64,000 nt of DNA from the NCBI GenBank assembly GCA_036380875.1, contig DASVDX010000049.1, forward strand, positions 1 to 64,000. The letters are read 5' to 3'. The DNA is from ZC4RG17 sp036380875 (GTDB taxonomy: Bacteria > Actinomycetota > Acidimicrobiia > Spongiisociales > ZC4RG35). The stretch's first letter is position 1; every line of letters starts with the position of its first letter. Position numbers and translations under genes: made by a program. The notes beneath the pieces were generated by a model, which saw only the letters and a program-made list of their open reading frames with translations, did no database searches and was not told the DNA's origin. This document shows positions 50,340-59,694 of this stretch, one piece after another.

Positions 50340-51752
50340 GTGATCCCGGAGCGCATGCGCTGGCTGGTGGATCCGAACCTCCCCCCGATGCAACTGGGGG
50401 AGTTGTTCGCCGCCGCCGGATATCAGCTGTATTTGGTGGGCGGGTCTGTCCGCGACGCCTTCCTCGGCCGAACCGAGGAGCGCGACGTCGATTTCGACTT
50501 CGACTTCGCAACCGATGCGCGCCCCGACGACGTCCAGGAGATCCTCTCGGGGTGGGCCGACTCGGTGTACACGGTGGGCAAGGCCTTCGGCACCGTCGGT
50601 GCCATGAAGAACGGCCGGAACGTGGAGGTGACCACGTTCCGCAAGGAGATCTACCGGGACGACTCCCGCAAACCCCACGTCGAGTACTCCGACGACATCG
50701 AGGTGGACCTCTCCCGGCGTGATTTCACCGTCAACGCCATGGCCATCTCCTTTCCGGATGTGACGCCGGTGGACCCGTACGGAGGCGCCGCCGACCTCGC
50801 TGCCCGGGTGTTGCGTACCCCGCTGGAGCCGGAGGTGTCCTTCTCCGACGACCCGCTGCGGATGCTGCGGCTCTTCCGTTTCCAAGCGACGCTCGGGTTC
50901 CACCCCGACCGGAAGGCTTTCGAGGCCGTACGCGACATGGCCGGCCGGCTGCAGATCGTCTCGGCGGAGAGAATCCGGGACGAGTTCTCGAAGCTGATGG
51001 TCGCTCCCGACCCCGGCCCGGCGCTCGAAGGCCTCATCGAATCGGGATTGGCGGATCAGTTCATCCCCGAGCTGTCGGGGTTGGCGATGGAACAGGACCC
51101 GGTCCAGCGCCACAAGGACGTGCTCGCCCACACCATCGCTGTCGTCCGCAAGACGTCACCCGATCTGGTCCTCCGCCTCGCCGCCCTCTTCCACGACATC
51201 GGGAAACCCGATACCCGCGAGTTCGGGCCGCAGGGCGTCACCTTCCATCACCACGAAGTCGTCGGTGCCCGGATCACGAAGAAGCGGCTGCGCGAACTGC
51301 GTTATCCGCGACAGGTCGTCGAGGACGTCTCGAAGCTCGTGTTCCTCCACCTGCGTCCCCACACCTTGAAGATGGGCTGGACCGACTCGGCGGTCCGCCG
51401 CTATGTGAGGGACGCCGGTGACCTGCTCGACAGGCTGAACGAGTTGGTGCGCTGTGACGTCACGACGGCCAACGAGAAGCGGGCCCGGGCGATCCAGCGT
51501 CAGATCGACGAGTTGGAAGAGCGCATCGAGAAGCTCAAGGAACAGGAGGAGCTGGCCAAGCTCCGCCCTCCGATCAACGGGCGCCAGGTGATGGAGTACC
51601 TGGGGATCGAGCCGGGACCGATGGTGGGGGAGATCATGGACATCCTGTTGGAACGGCGGATCGAAGAAGGCCCTTACGACGAGGAAGAGGCCTACGCCAT
51701 GGTGCGTCGATTCGCCCTCGACAAAGGCCTGCCCGATCCCGGCGAACGTTGA
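50340..51752 (+). CDS. CCA tRNA nucleotidyltransferase
   Basis: 470 aa from GTG 50340, with TATCCT 7 nt upstream. Class II polymerase-beta head: LVGGSVRDAFLGRTEERDVD with the catalytic DxD, then RRDFTVNAMAI and a central HD domain (LRLAALFHDIGKPDT). The C-terminal coiled coil (residues around 375-395) and the tail are usual for the actinobacterial type (mycobacterial PcnA). It adds CCA to tRNA 3' ends. It lies in the same neighbourhood as pcnA in Mycobacterium, near the sigma factor locus. A poly(A) polymerase activity cannot be excluded. Confidence 0.92.
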   Translation: MIPERMRWLVDPNLPPMQLGELFAAAGYQLYLVGGSVRDAFLGRTEERDVDFDFDFATDARPDDVQEILSGWADSVYTVGKAFGTVGAMKNGRNVEVTTFRKEIYRDDSRKPHVEYSDDIEVDLSRRDFTVNAMAISFPDVTPVDPYGGAADLAARVLRTPLEPEVSFSDDPLRMLRLFRFQATLGFHPDRKAFEAVRDMAGRLQIVSAERIRDEFSKLMVAPDPGPALEGLIESGLADQFIPELSGLAMEQDPVQRHKDVLAHTIAVVRKTSPDLVLRLAALFHDIGKPDTREFGPQGVTFHHHEVVGARITKKRLRELRYPRQVVEDVSKLVFLHLRPHTLKMGWTDSAVRRYVRDAGDLLDRLNELVRCDVTTANEKRARAIQRQIDELEERIEKLKEQEELAKLRPPINGRQVMEYLGIEPGPMVGEIMDILLERRIEEGPYDEEEAYAMVRRFALDKGLPDPGER

Positions 51753-51762
51753 TTTCGCCTCT

Positions 51763-51778
51763 ATTCGCATATGCGTAT
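51763..51778. promoter_or_regulatory. ArgR box at the argC promoter
   Basis: ATTCGCATATGCGTAT differs by one base from a perfect palindrome and from the box at 57981-57996. It overlaps the start of a perfect -10 TATAAT (51776-51781), so ArgR bound with arginine should block transcription of argCJBD. Confidence 0.8.
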
Positions 51779-51781
51779 AAT
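51776..51781 (+). promoter_or_regulatory. -10 element of argC, leaderless transcript
   Basis: TATAAT ends 7 nt before the ATG at 51789, placing the transcription start on or next to the A of the ATG. No good -35 is seen (TTTCGC at the 17-nt spacing). The position also decides the argC start: an in-frame ATG at 51771 lies inside the ArgR box and upstream of the start site. Confidence 0.75.
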
Positions 51782-51788
51782 CACTCCG

Positions 51789-52805
51789 ATGTTCAAGACC
51801 GCCGTCTTCGGCGCCTCGGGTTATGCCGGAGGCGAGCTGGTCCGGATCCTCGACGACCACGAAGCCTTCGATCTCGTTCACCTGGGTGCCCACAGCCAGG
51901 AAGGAAGCCGCCTGGCCGACGTCCATCCTCAACTCAGTAGCGGGGATCGTCTGCTCGGGTCCAACGATCCTGACTCAGTCGACCACCTCGACGTCGCCTT
52001 CCTCGCCCTGCCGCACGGTGCGTCGGCTGAGGTGGGCAAGGCGCTGCGCCAACGCGGGGTGGTGGTCGTCGACCTGGGCAGCGACTATCGGCTGGACACG
52101 GACAGCCGATATCAGGAGGCGTACGGCTCACCGCATCCGTATCCCGATGAGTTGAGCCAGTGGGTGTTCGGACTGCCTGAGCTCTTCGATGTCAAAGGCG
52201 CCCAGGCGATCGCCTCGCCGGGCTGTTATCCCACCGCCGTGCTCCTCGCCGCCGCCCCTCTGCTCGAGGCGGGCCTGGCTTCGGCGGAAGGAATGGTCGC
52301 CGATTGCCTTTCGGGCGTGTCCGGCGCCGGCCGGGCCGTGAAGGCAGAGTTGACATTCGGCGCCGTCGACGAGGGTGTCCGTGCCTATGGAGTCACCACT
52401 CACCGGCATCGGCCAGAGATCGAGATGGCGCTCGATGCCCGACTCGGAGGACAGCACCGGGTCGTGTTCACTCCCCATCTCGTCCCGATGCAACGCGGCA
52501 TCCTGGCCACCGTCACGCTGGTGGGGGAGTGCTCGACAGCAGACGCCCGCCGCTGCCTGGCTGACTTCTACGCCGATGCGCCGTTCGTCGACGTGATCGA
52601 CCAGCCGCCGCAGACGCGGTGGGTGGTCGGGTCGAACCGGGCGCTCGTCACCGCCTTCTCGGACGAGCGGACCGGGAGGCTCATCGCCCTGTGCGCCATC
52701 GACAACCTCTTGAAAGGGGCAGCTGGTCAGGCGGTCCAGGCTGCCAACGTGGCCCTCGGCCTGGAAGAGACCGCCGGGCTCGCCCAGTCGGGGTGGATGC
52801 CGTGA
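51789..52805 (+). CDS. argC: N-acetyl-gamma-glutamyl-phosphate reductase
   Basis: 338 aa. The NADP motif FGASGYAGGELVR is at the N-terminus, and the active-site cysteine is in ASPGCYPTAVLLA (near residue 140). It reduces N-acetylglutamyl phosphate to the semialdehyde, the third step of arginine synthesis. It is the first gene of argC-J-B-D. The start at 51789 follows from the promoter. The stop overlaps argJ (GTGA). Confidence 0.97.
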   Translation: MFKTAVFGASGYAGGELVRILDDHEAFDLVHLGAHSQEGSRLADVHPQLSSGDRLLGSNDPDSVDHLDVAFLALPHGASAEVGKALRQRGVVVVDLGSDYRLDTDSRYQEAYGSPHPYPDELSQWVFGLPELFDVKGAQAIASPGCYPTAVLLAAAPLLEAGLASAEGMVADCLSGVSGAGRAVKAELTFGAVDEGVRAYGVTTHRHRPEIEMALDARLGGQHRVVFTPHLVPMQRGILATVTLVGECSTADARRCLADFYADAPFVDVIDQPPQTRWVVGSNRALVTAFSDERTGRLIALCAIDNLLKGAAGQAVQAANVALGLEETAGLAQSGWMP

Positions 52806-53947
52806 GCGTGACCGCCGCGCAGGGATTCGTCGCCGGCGGAACCGCCGCCGGCATAAAAGCCGACGGTTCGATGGACCTGGCACTCGTCGACGCCGGACGG
52901 CCGGTGTCTGCCGCCGCCGTGTTCACCTCCAATACCGCCGCGGCTCCGCCGGTCCACCTCTCCCGCCGGCACGTCGCCGACGGTTCCGCCCGCGCCGTCG
53001 TCATCACCTCGGGGTGCGCCAACGCCGCCACCGGTGAGGCGGGGATGGCCGCTGCCCAGCGGGTCGCCGAGTTGGTGGCCGACTACCTGGGCTGTGAGCC
53101 GACCGACGTGCTCGTGTGCTCGACCGGACCGATCGGCACCGACCTGCCCACGGATCGAGTGGCCGAGGGTCTGACCCGGCTGAGGATGAGCCGCGAAGGG
53201 GCTGCCGACGCCGCCCAGGCCATCCTCACTACCGACAGTCACCCGAAGGAGTCGGTCGCCCGGGGCCAGGGGTATGTCGTAGGCGGAATGGCGAAGGGCG
53301 CCGGGATGATCCGTCCCGACATGGCGACGATGCTGGCGGTGATCACCACTGACGCTCGACTGGATGCGGGGACCCTCGCTCGCAGCCTGCGCCGAGCCGT
53401 TTCCCGTTCCTTCAACGCTCTCAACATCGACGGGTGCGAATCGACCAACGACACGGTCGTCCTCCTCGCCTCGGGGATGAGCGGCATCGAACCCGACGCG
53501 CAGGCGTTCGAGGAGGTGCTGGAAGGGGTGTGCCGCGACCTCGCCCGTCAGATGGCCGAAGACGCCGAAGGCGCCAGCCGAGTTGTGACAATCGAGCTGT
53601 CGGGGGCGGATGACGACGCCACGGCTCTAGCTCTGGCGCGCGCTATAGCCGACTCGGCGCTGGTCCGTTCCTCGTTCTATGGCGCCGACCCCAACTGGGG
53701 TCGTTTGCTGGCTGCGATGGGCGCCACCCGCCTGCCCCTGGACCCGGACGCCGTCACCATCGCCTACGCCGGCGTGGTCGTGGCCGATGGCGGCGTGGAC
53801 GCCGGTGCCGACCTCGACCTGGTTGCGGAGAAGCTGGAGGATGACTTCACCGTGTCGATCCGGGTAGGTGACGGGCCCGGCCGCTGCGAGCTCCTCACCA
53901 CCGACCTGACCCCTGATTACGTCGTGTTCAACGGAGAACGGTCGTGA
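52802..53947 (+). CDS. argJ: Bifunctional ornithine acetyltransferase / N-acetylglutamate synthase
   Basis: 381 aa from GTG 52802, overlapping the argC stop. ArgJ is made as a precursor that cuts itself at the Thr in MATML; here it is Thr176 in KGAGMIRPDMATML. The new N-terminal Thr is the nucleophile that moves the acetyl group from acetylornithine to glutamate. This recycles the acetyl group, and may replace argA and argE. The next gene argB overlaps by 4 nt. Confidence 0.97.
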   Translation: MSVTAAQGFVAGGTAAGIKADGSMDLALVDAGRPVSAAAVFTSNTAAAPPVHLSRRHVADGSARAVVITSGCANAATGEAGMAAAQRVAELVADYLGCEPTDVLVCSTGPIGTDLPTDRVAEGLTRLRMSREGAADAAQAILTTDSHPKESVARGQGYVVGGMAKGAGMIRPDMATMLAVITTDARLDAGTLARSLRRAVSRSFNALNIDGCESTNDTVVLLASGMSGIEPDAQAFEEVLEGVCRDLARQMAEDAEGASRVVTIELSGADDDATALALARAIADSALVRSSFYGADPNWGRLLAAMGATRLPLDPDAVTIAYAGVVVADGGVDAGADLDLVAEKLEDDFTVSIRVGDGPGRCELLTTDLTPDYVVFNGERS

Positions 53948-54828
53948 TCGGCCACAGCAAACCCGACATCCAGAAGACGCGCATCGCCAACTCCATGGGG
54001 CGCGCTCGCATCCTCTTGGAGGCGCTGCCCTACATAAAGCAGTTCCGGGGGACGATCGTCGTCATCAAATACGGCGGGTCGGCCATGGAGGACCCCCAGT
54101 TGCGGGAGAGCTTCGCCGGCGACGTCACGCTGTTGTCGATGGTGGGCATCCGGCCGGTGGTCGTCCACGGCGGCGGCCCCCAGATCAGCGCTGCCATGGC
54201 CGCCGAAGGCATCGAACCCCGCTGGGTCGACGGGCTGCGCGTCACCGATGAGGCGACGATCGGAGTGGTGCAGAAGACCCTCGTCGGTGTCATCAACCCC
54301 GAGATCGTGAGGTTCCTCAACGGCCACGGCGCGGCGGCGATCGGCATCAATGGGCTCGACGCCGACTTGTTCCGCGCCATGCCCCGCGACGAGAAACTCG
54401 GCTACGTGGGCGAGATCACGTCCGTCAACACCCGGCTGATAGAAGGCATGCTCGACCAAGGGCTGATCCCGGTGGTCGCCTCCATCGCCCGGGGCGAGGA
54501 CGGCCATGTGTACAACGTCAACGCCGACACCGCTGCCGGCGTCCTGGCCAAGGCGCTGCAGGCGCAGAAACTCGTCTACCTCACTGACGTGGAAGGTGTG
54601 TACGAGAACGTGGACGAACCGAGCAGCCTCATCTCGAGGATGGACCTCTCGGACCTGCACCGGCTGCTCGAGCACACGGACGGGGGCATGCTTCCCAAGC
54701 TGCGATCGGTGGCCGACGCCCTCGAAGGCGGGGTGTCCCAGGCCCACATCCTCGACGGCCGTGTCCAACACGCCCTTTTGCTCGAGATCTTCACGTCGGA
54801 GGGGATCGGGACGATGGTGACGCCATGA
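53944..54828 (+). CDS. argB: Acetylglutamate kinase
   Basis: 294 aa from GTG 53944. Amino-acid kinase fold with VVIKYGGSAM, VVVHGGGPQIS and the arginine-sensing type N-terminal helix (ANSMGRARILLEALPYIKQF). The extra N-terminal helix suggests the hexameric, arginine-inhibited form. It phosphorylates N-acetylglutamate. Overlaps argJ and argD by 4 nt each. Confidence 0.97.
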   Translation: MIGHSKPDIQKTRIANSMGRARILLEALPYIKQFRGTIVVIKYGGSAMEDPQLRESFAGDVTLLSMVGIRPVVVHGGGPQISAAMAAEGIEPRWVDGLRVTDEATIGVVQKTLVGVINPEIVRFLNGHGAAAIGINGLDADLFRAMPRDEKLGYVGEITSVNTRLIEGMLDQGLIPVVASIARGEDGHVYNVNADTAAGVLAKALQAQKLVYLTDVEGVYENVDEPSSLISRMDLSDLHRLLEHTDGGMLPKLRSVADALEGGVSQAHILDGRVQHALLLEIFTSEGIGTMVTP

Positions 54829-55997
54829 CCAGCCTCATCGAGCGCGAGGCACGCGTGCTCATGCAGACCTACGCCCGCGCCCCGGTGACGTTCGTGGCCG
54901 GGGAGGGATCTTGGCTGGTGGACCCGGACGGGAACCGGTACCTCGACTTCCTCACCGGACTCGCGGTGACGTCGGTGGGTCACGCCAACCCGGCCGTTGC
55001 GGCCGCCGTCGCCGCCCAGATGGAGCGGCTCGTCCACGTCTCCAACCTCTATTACTCGGAGCCGATGGTGGAGCTCGCCGAAGCCCTGACCAACCGGGCC
55101 GGCCTCGCCCGCGTGTTCTTCTGCAACGACGGGGCCACCGCCAACGAGGCGGCTATCAAGCTCGCCCGCCGGTACGGGCAGAAGAACGGCGGCCCCGAGC
55201 GGTATCGCATCGTCAGTCTCGACGACTCCTTCCACGGACGGACGCTCGCCACCCTCGCCGCCACCGGTCAGCCCGCCAAGCAGGCCACGTTTCAGCCCCT
55301 GCCACCCGGCTTCGTGCAGGTCCCACCCGGCGACCTCGCGGCGATGGAGGACGTGGTCGACGACTCGGTTGCCGCAGTCATGGTGGAGACCACCCAGGGC
55401 GAGGGCGGAGTGCGGCCACTGGACCCCGACTATCTGGTGGCACTGCGTCGCCTGTGCGATGCGCGGGGCGCCCTGCTCATCGTCGACGACGTCCAAGCCG
55501 GGATGGGCCGCACCGGCACCTGGTTCTCGTGGCAACAACTCGGGTTCACCCCCGACATCGCCACCACTGCCAAGGCACTGGCCAACGGCCTGCCGATCGG
55601 GGCGTGTATGGCGACCGATGAGGCTGCGTCCGCCTTCGAGCCTGGTGACCACGCCACGACATTCGGTGGAGGCCCCGTCGTCTGCGCCGCCGCCCTGGCC
55701 GTGATCGACGAGATCGAGGGCCGCGACCTCCTCACCAACTGCAGGGAACGCTCCGAACAGCTGATGGCGGGTCTCGCCGACCTGCCCGGCGTGAAGGCGG
55801 TTCGCGGTCGGGGACTGCTCGTGGCGGCACAACTCGAAGCGGAGATGGCCGGCGACGTCGCTCGCCGAGCGCTCACCGATCAGCGGCTCGTTGTGAACGC
55901 GGTGCGTCCCGATGCGATCCGCTTCGCCCCGCCCCTCAGCGTCTCTGCTGCCGAAGTCGACGAGGCCCTGGAGAGATTTTCCTCCGCTCTGGCCTGA
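54825..55997 (+). CDS. argD: Acetylornithine aminotransferase
   Basis: 390 aa PLP enzyme of class III. The Schiff-base lysine is Lys250 in TTAKALANGLPIGA. The conserved DEVQTGxGRTG is DDVQAGMGRTG here, with Asp for Glu. It converts acetylglutamate semialdehyde to acetylornithine. It ends the argCJBD unit; argF, which usually comes next, is not present. Confidence 0.96.
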   Translation: MTSLIEREARVLMQTYARAPVTFVAGEGSWLVDPDGNRYLDFLTGLAVTSVGHANPAVAAAVAAQMERLVHVSNLYYSEPMVELAEALTNRAGLARVFFCNDGATANEAAIKLARRYGQKNGGPERYRIVSLDDSFHGRTLATLAATGQPAKQATFQPLPPGFVQVPPGDLAAMEDVVDDSVAAVMVETTQGEGGVRPLDPDYLVALRRLCDARGALLIVDDVQAGMGRTGTWFSWQQLGFTPDIATTAKALANGLPIGACMATDEAASAFEPGDHATTFGGGPVVCAAALAVIDEIEGRDLLTNCRERSEQLMAGLADLPGVKAVRGRGLLVAAQLEAEMAGDVARRALTDQRLVVNAVRPDAIRFAPPLSVSAAEVDEALERFSSALA

Positions 55998-56031
55998 GCA
56001 GCCCTATCCGAGGGGGTAGCTTGGGAGTCCC

Positions 56032-57972
56032 ATGGCGGGAAATGTGGTCGTCGACGATGTCGCGTCGGATCCGGCACCACCGAAACAGACCCCGACCTGG
56101 ATAGGGGTGCTGGCAGCGGCGGTCGTGGTCGGCGTCGCCCTCATCCCTGGTGGAGGTTCGGAGACCCCGTCCACCACGGTCAGCATTCCGGAGGTCGTGA
56201 CGGCCGAGGACCGATGGCGGCGCCTCGAACTCCCCGCCGAAGGGGTGCTGGCCGACGTCACCGTGCTGGGAGACGGCTCCTACCTGGCCGTCGGCACCGG
56301 GCCGCAGGCGTGGCTGTCACCCGACCGGGAGACGTGGACGTGGGACCTCTCCGATCCCCTCGATTGGGGTCACATGGCAGACGTGAGCGACACTCCGCAG
56401 GGCCCGGTGGCAGTCGGCTTCGTGCGGCCCGCCGATGGGGTCACCCGCGCCGCGATCTGGTTCCGGGACGAGGGGTCGTGGCGTCAGGTCCTCGAGGCCC
56501 CGCACAAGCCTTCGGAGCTCCTCGGGGTGGCGGCCGGCGGCGGGCAGATGCTGGCGTGGGGATGGCGGGGGACCGACCGACCGTATGCCGCCACCGGCGA
56601 TTCCATCCTCTACGCCTCCGACGACGGCGCCGAATGGAGCGAGCTTCCGGTGCCGGAGGAGATGCGCGTGCTCACGGCCGCATACGTCGGACCCGAGTGG
56701 CTCATCGGCGGGTACGCCGTCGGCAAGCCGGCAGTGTGGCGGAGCGCGGACCTGGAGTACTGGGAAGAGATCCCCACCGACGAGATGACCTACGGCTGGG
56801 TGGTCGAAGACATAGACCCTGGCCTCCGCGCGATCACCGTCGTCGACCTGACCGGCGACAACGCCCCGACACGATGGGTGCTGCGCGACGGGCAGACGTG
56901 GGAGCGCGTCATGGATGTCCCCGACCCGCGTCCGCTCGATCTGGTCGGCGACGAGACCGGGGGCGCAAAGGACGGGCAGCTGTGGGTCGAAGACGCCGAT
57001 GAGTGGCGCCCTCTCGGGATCGAAGGGTGGGTCGAGGCCGTGTCCCGCGGCGTCGCGGTGGGACACGCCCGGGGGTCGTGGCAGCCGACGATCTGGGTGC
57101 TGGACGCCACATCACCCGAAGCCGAGGTGCCGGCAGCCGACGCGCCCGGTTGGCGGGAGGTGGTCGATCTGGGCGCGGGGCGGGTGCTCGGGGCGTGGCA
57201 GGTGGCCGGACGATGGCTGGTCGGCACCGAGCCGGGGTGGTGGCTCTTCGACGGCGAGGAGGCGCTCGTGGTGGAGCCGCCTTGGGACGAGCCTCCCCTC
57301 GGCATCCGACAGGTCGAAGACGAATGGGTCGCCTACCCGGGCATGTACTGGACGTCCGACGGCGTGACGTGGGAGGGCCGTGAGGATCCGATACCGGACG
57401 GTGGAGTCCAAGCCGTGGCCCATGTCGGAGGCCGCACCGTGGCGGCGGGTGTCGACCCCAACCACGTCCTCTGGACGGTGGCGAAATCGACCGACCACGG
57501 CCGGACGTGGGAGCAGACCGAAGAGCCGGCACCCACCACCCCGCTGTGGGGAGTGGTGGCCACTGCCGACGGTTTCGTCGCCACCGCCGCCCGGGCCCGG
57601 GGAGCCGAGCAAGTGGTCGTCAGCCCGGACGGGTCCACCTGGGAGCCCCTGACCCACGGACAGGTCATGCTCGACTTCTCGTTCGTGCCGGCGGTGTGGA
57701 CGTCTGACGGGGCGCTGTTGTTGCTGGACCGAAACGAGCTGGTCCGACCGCCCCGCCGCGACGTGGAGATGGTCGCCCGCGACGGTGCCCGCCTGGTGGC
57801 GAAGGCAGGCGGCCAGGCGTGGGTGGGAAGCGAACGGGGCGGATGGGAGCCCGTGCCGATGGGCGCCACCGTGGGTATCGACGGGCCGTCCGTGCTCGTC
57901 CCCCTGGATGGTCGGCTCTTCGCCCTCGTCGACGGCCCCGATGCGGTGCGGATCGTCGAGTGGGCCGATTAG
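56032..57972 (+). CDS. Membrane-anchored beta-propeller-like protein with BNR/Asp-box repeats
   Basis: 646 aa. The N-terminus has a short cytoplasmic part and a hydrophobic anchor (TWIGVLAAAVVVGVALIPGG, residues 23-42), then a Thr/Ser stretch and a large external domain. At least seven Trp-ending Asp-box-like motifs are seen, e.g. SPDRETW (near 95), SDDGAEW (196), RDGQTW (285), TSDGVTW (442), STDHGRTW (487) and SPDGSTW (532), as in sialidase/BNR propellers. No catalytic residues are recognisable. It sits between argD and argR where argF would normally be. Function unknown. Confidence 0.75.
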   Translation: MAGNVVVDDVASDPAPPKQTPTWIGVLAAAVVVGVALIPGGGSETPSTTVSIPEVVTAEDRWRRLELPAEGVLADVTVLGDGSYLAVGTGPQAWLSPDRETWTWDLSDPLDWGHMADVSDTPQGPVAVGFVRPADGVTRAAIWFRDEGSWRQVLEAPHKPSELLGVAAGGGQMLAWGWRGTDRPYAATGDSILYASDDGAEWSELPVPEEMRVLTAAYVGPEWLIGGYAVGKPAVWRSADLEYWEEIPTDEMTYGWVVEDIDPGLRAITVVDLTGDNAPTRWVLRDGQTWERVMDVPDPRPLDLVGDETGGAKDGQLWVEDADEWRPLGIEGWVEAVSRGVAVGHARGSWQPTIWVLDATSPEAEVPAADAPGWREVVDLGAGRVLGAWQVAGRWLVGTEPGWWLFDGEEALVVEPPWDEPPLGIRQVEDEWVAYPGMYWTSDGVTWEGREDPIPDGGVQAVAHVGGRTVAAGVDPNHVLWTVAKSTDHGRTWEQTEEPAPTTPLWGVVATADGFVATAARARGAEQVVVSPDGSTWEPLTHGQVMLDFSFVPAVWTSDGALLLLDRNELVRPPRRDVEMVARDGARLVAKAGGQAWVGSERGGWEPVPMGATVGIDGPSVLVPLDGRLFALVDGPDAVRIVEWAD

Positions 57973-57980
57973 CTGCCCGT

Positions 57981-57996
57981 ATACGCATATGCGTAT
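57981..57996. promoter_or_regulatory. ArgR box at the argR promoter, perfect palindrome
   Basis: ATACGCATATGCGTAT is a perfect 16-bp palindrome. It shares 15 of 16 bases with the box before argC. It overlaps the -10 of argR (TATGAT, 57994-57999), which ends 6 nt before the argR ATG. Autorepression by ArgR is expected. Confidence 0.82.
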
Positions 57997-58005
57997 GATC
58001 TAGCC

Positions 58006-58455
58006 ATGTCCACATCGCCCGCCCGTCGGCGGATCATTCGGTCGCTTCTGGCCGACCACGAGATCCGATCCCAGAACGACATCGTCGCGCTGCTCGCCGA
58101 AAAGGGGTTCAAGGTGACGCAAGCCACCGTCTCCCGCGACCTCGCCAGCATCGGGGCCACGAAAGAGGGAGACCGCTACGTGATCGTCGACCAACCCGAA
58201 CACGACGGAGCAGAACTGGAACTGGCAGGGATCATCGACGCTTTCGTCACCTCGGTCGAGCCGTCCCACAACCTGGTCGTCTTGAAGACCCCACCCGGAG
58301 CCGCACAGGTGGTGGCGGCGGCGTTGGATCGGGTGGGATACAGCGACATGGCCGGCTGCGTGGCCGGTGACGACACAGTGATCGTGGTGGTCAGCGAACA
58401 CGGGAGCGGCAAGGAGTTCGCCGACCGCCTCCAGAGCCTAGGAGCCAACACATGA
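58006..58455 (+). CDS. argR: Arginine repressor ArgR
   Basis: 149 aa. The N-terminal winged helix (RRRIIRSLLADHEIRSQND, then VTQATVSRDLASIG) binds the ARG box, and the C-terminal domain (GVAQ-like PPGAAQVVAAALDRV, CVAGDDTVIVV) binds arginine and forms hexamers. It is the first gene of argR-argG-argH and probably leaderless. It overlaps argG by 4 nt. Confidence 0.96.
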   Translation: MSTSPARRRIIRSLLADHEIRSQNDIVALLAEKGFKVTQATVSRDLASIGATKEGDRYVIVDQPEHDGAELELAGIIDAFVTSVEPSHNLVVLKTPPGAAQVVAAALDRVGYSDMAGCVAGDDTVIVVVSEHGSGKEFADRLQSLGANT

Positions 58456-59654
58456 AGATCGTTCTCGCCTATTCGGGCGGCCTCGATACGTCCGTGATCC
58501 TGGCGTGGCTGCGCGAGACCTACGACGCCGACGTGATCGCCTACACGGCCGACGTAGGCCAGGGCGACGAGGTAGCGGAAGCCAAGGCGAAGGCGCTCGC
58601 AACGGGCGCCGTCGACGCGGTAGCCGAGGACCTCACTCCCGAGTTCGTCGCCGACGCCGTGTTCCCGGCGCTGCGCGCTTCGGCCATCTACGAGGGGTAT
58701 TACCTGCTCGGCACGTCGCTGGCCCGCCCGATCATCACCCGCGGCCTCATGCGCGTCGCCAAGTCGGTCGGCGCCGACGCCATCGCCCACGGCGCCACCG
58801 GGAAAGGCAACGACCAGGTCCGATTCGAGTTGTCCGCATACGCCATCGACCCCAACATCAAGGTCATCGCCCCCTGGAGGGAATGGGACCTGAAGGGGCG
58901 GGCCGACTGCGTCGCCTACGCCGAGGAGCGGGGCATCCCGGTGCCGGTGACCGAGGAGAAGCCGTACTCGATCGACGCCAACCTCCTGCACATCTCCTAC
59001 GAAGGAGGGGTGCTCGAAGACCCGTGGGTGGCGCCGCCCAAGGGCATGTTCCGGATGACGGTGGACCCCGAGGACGCTCCCGACGAAGTCGAGTACGTCA
59101 CCGTCACCTTCGAGAACGGCAACCCCATCGCCATCAACGACGAGAAGCTCGAGCCCCACGAATTGCTGGCTCGCGCCAACGAAATCGCCGGCCGCAACGG
59201 CGTCGGCCGGATCGACATCGTCGAGAACCGCTTCGTCGGCATCAAGAGCCGCGGCGTCTACGAGACGCCGGGCGGCACCCTGCTGTATCACGCCCACCGG
59301 GCCGTCGAGTCGATCACCCTCGACCGCGAGGTCCTGCACCTCCGGGACGAACTGGTGCCCAAGTACGCCGAGATGGTCTACAACGGCTTCTGGTTCTCGC
59401 CGGAGCGGCGAGCGCTGCAGGCGTTCATGGACGAGATCCAGCGCCGGGTCAACGGCGAAGCCCGCCTCAAGCTCTACAAAGGCGGGGTGTGGATCGAAGG
59501 CCGGCGCTCCGAGAACTACGACCTCTACGACCGCGCCACCGCCACCTTCGAGGAGGACGACGTCTACAACCCCGCCGACGCCGCCGGCTTCATCCGGCTC
59601 AATGCGCTCCGTCTCCGCAAGCTCGGCGAAGAGTTGCTGGGTGAGGGGGAATGA
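58452..59654 (+). CDS. argG: Argininosuccinate synthase
   Basis: 400 aa. The P-loop is AYSGGLDTSVILAWL at residues 5-19; HGATGKGNDQVRFE and YSIDANLLHISYE are the citrulline and aspartate-binding blocks. It condenses citrulline and aspartate with ATP. The start overlaps the argR stop. It is followed after 40 bp by argH. Confidence 0.97.
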   Translation: MKIVLAYSGGLDTSVILAWLRETYDADVIAYTADVGQGDEVAEAKAKALATGAVDAVAEDLTPEFVADAVFPALRASAIYEGYYLLGTSLARPIITRGLMRVAKSVGADAIAHGATGKGNDQVRFELSAYAIDPNIKVIAPWREWDLKGRADCVAYAEERGIPVPVTEEKPYSIDANLLHISYEGGVLEDPWVAPPKGMFRMTVDPEDAPDEVEYVTVTFENGNPIAINDEKLEPHELLARANEIAGRNGVGRIDIVENRFVGIKSRGVYETPGGTLLYHAHRAVESITLDREVLHLRDELVPKYAEMVYNGFWFSPERRALQAFMDEIQRRVNGEARLKLYKGGVWIEGRRSENYDLYDRATATFEEDDVYNPADAAGFIRLNALRLRKLGEELLGEGE

Positions 59655-59694
59655 GGCGGCAGGGGTCGGCAGTCGACAGGCAGCCGGGACCGCC

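Noticed and set aside
58505..59644. 379-codon frame in +2 register inside argG
   Set aside because: Arg/Gly/Pro-rich shadow of argG with no independent signals.
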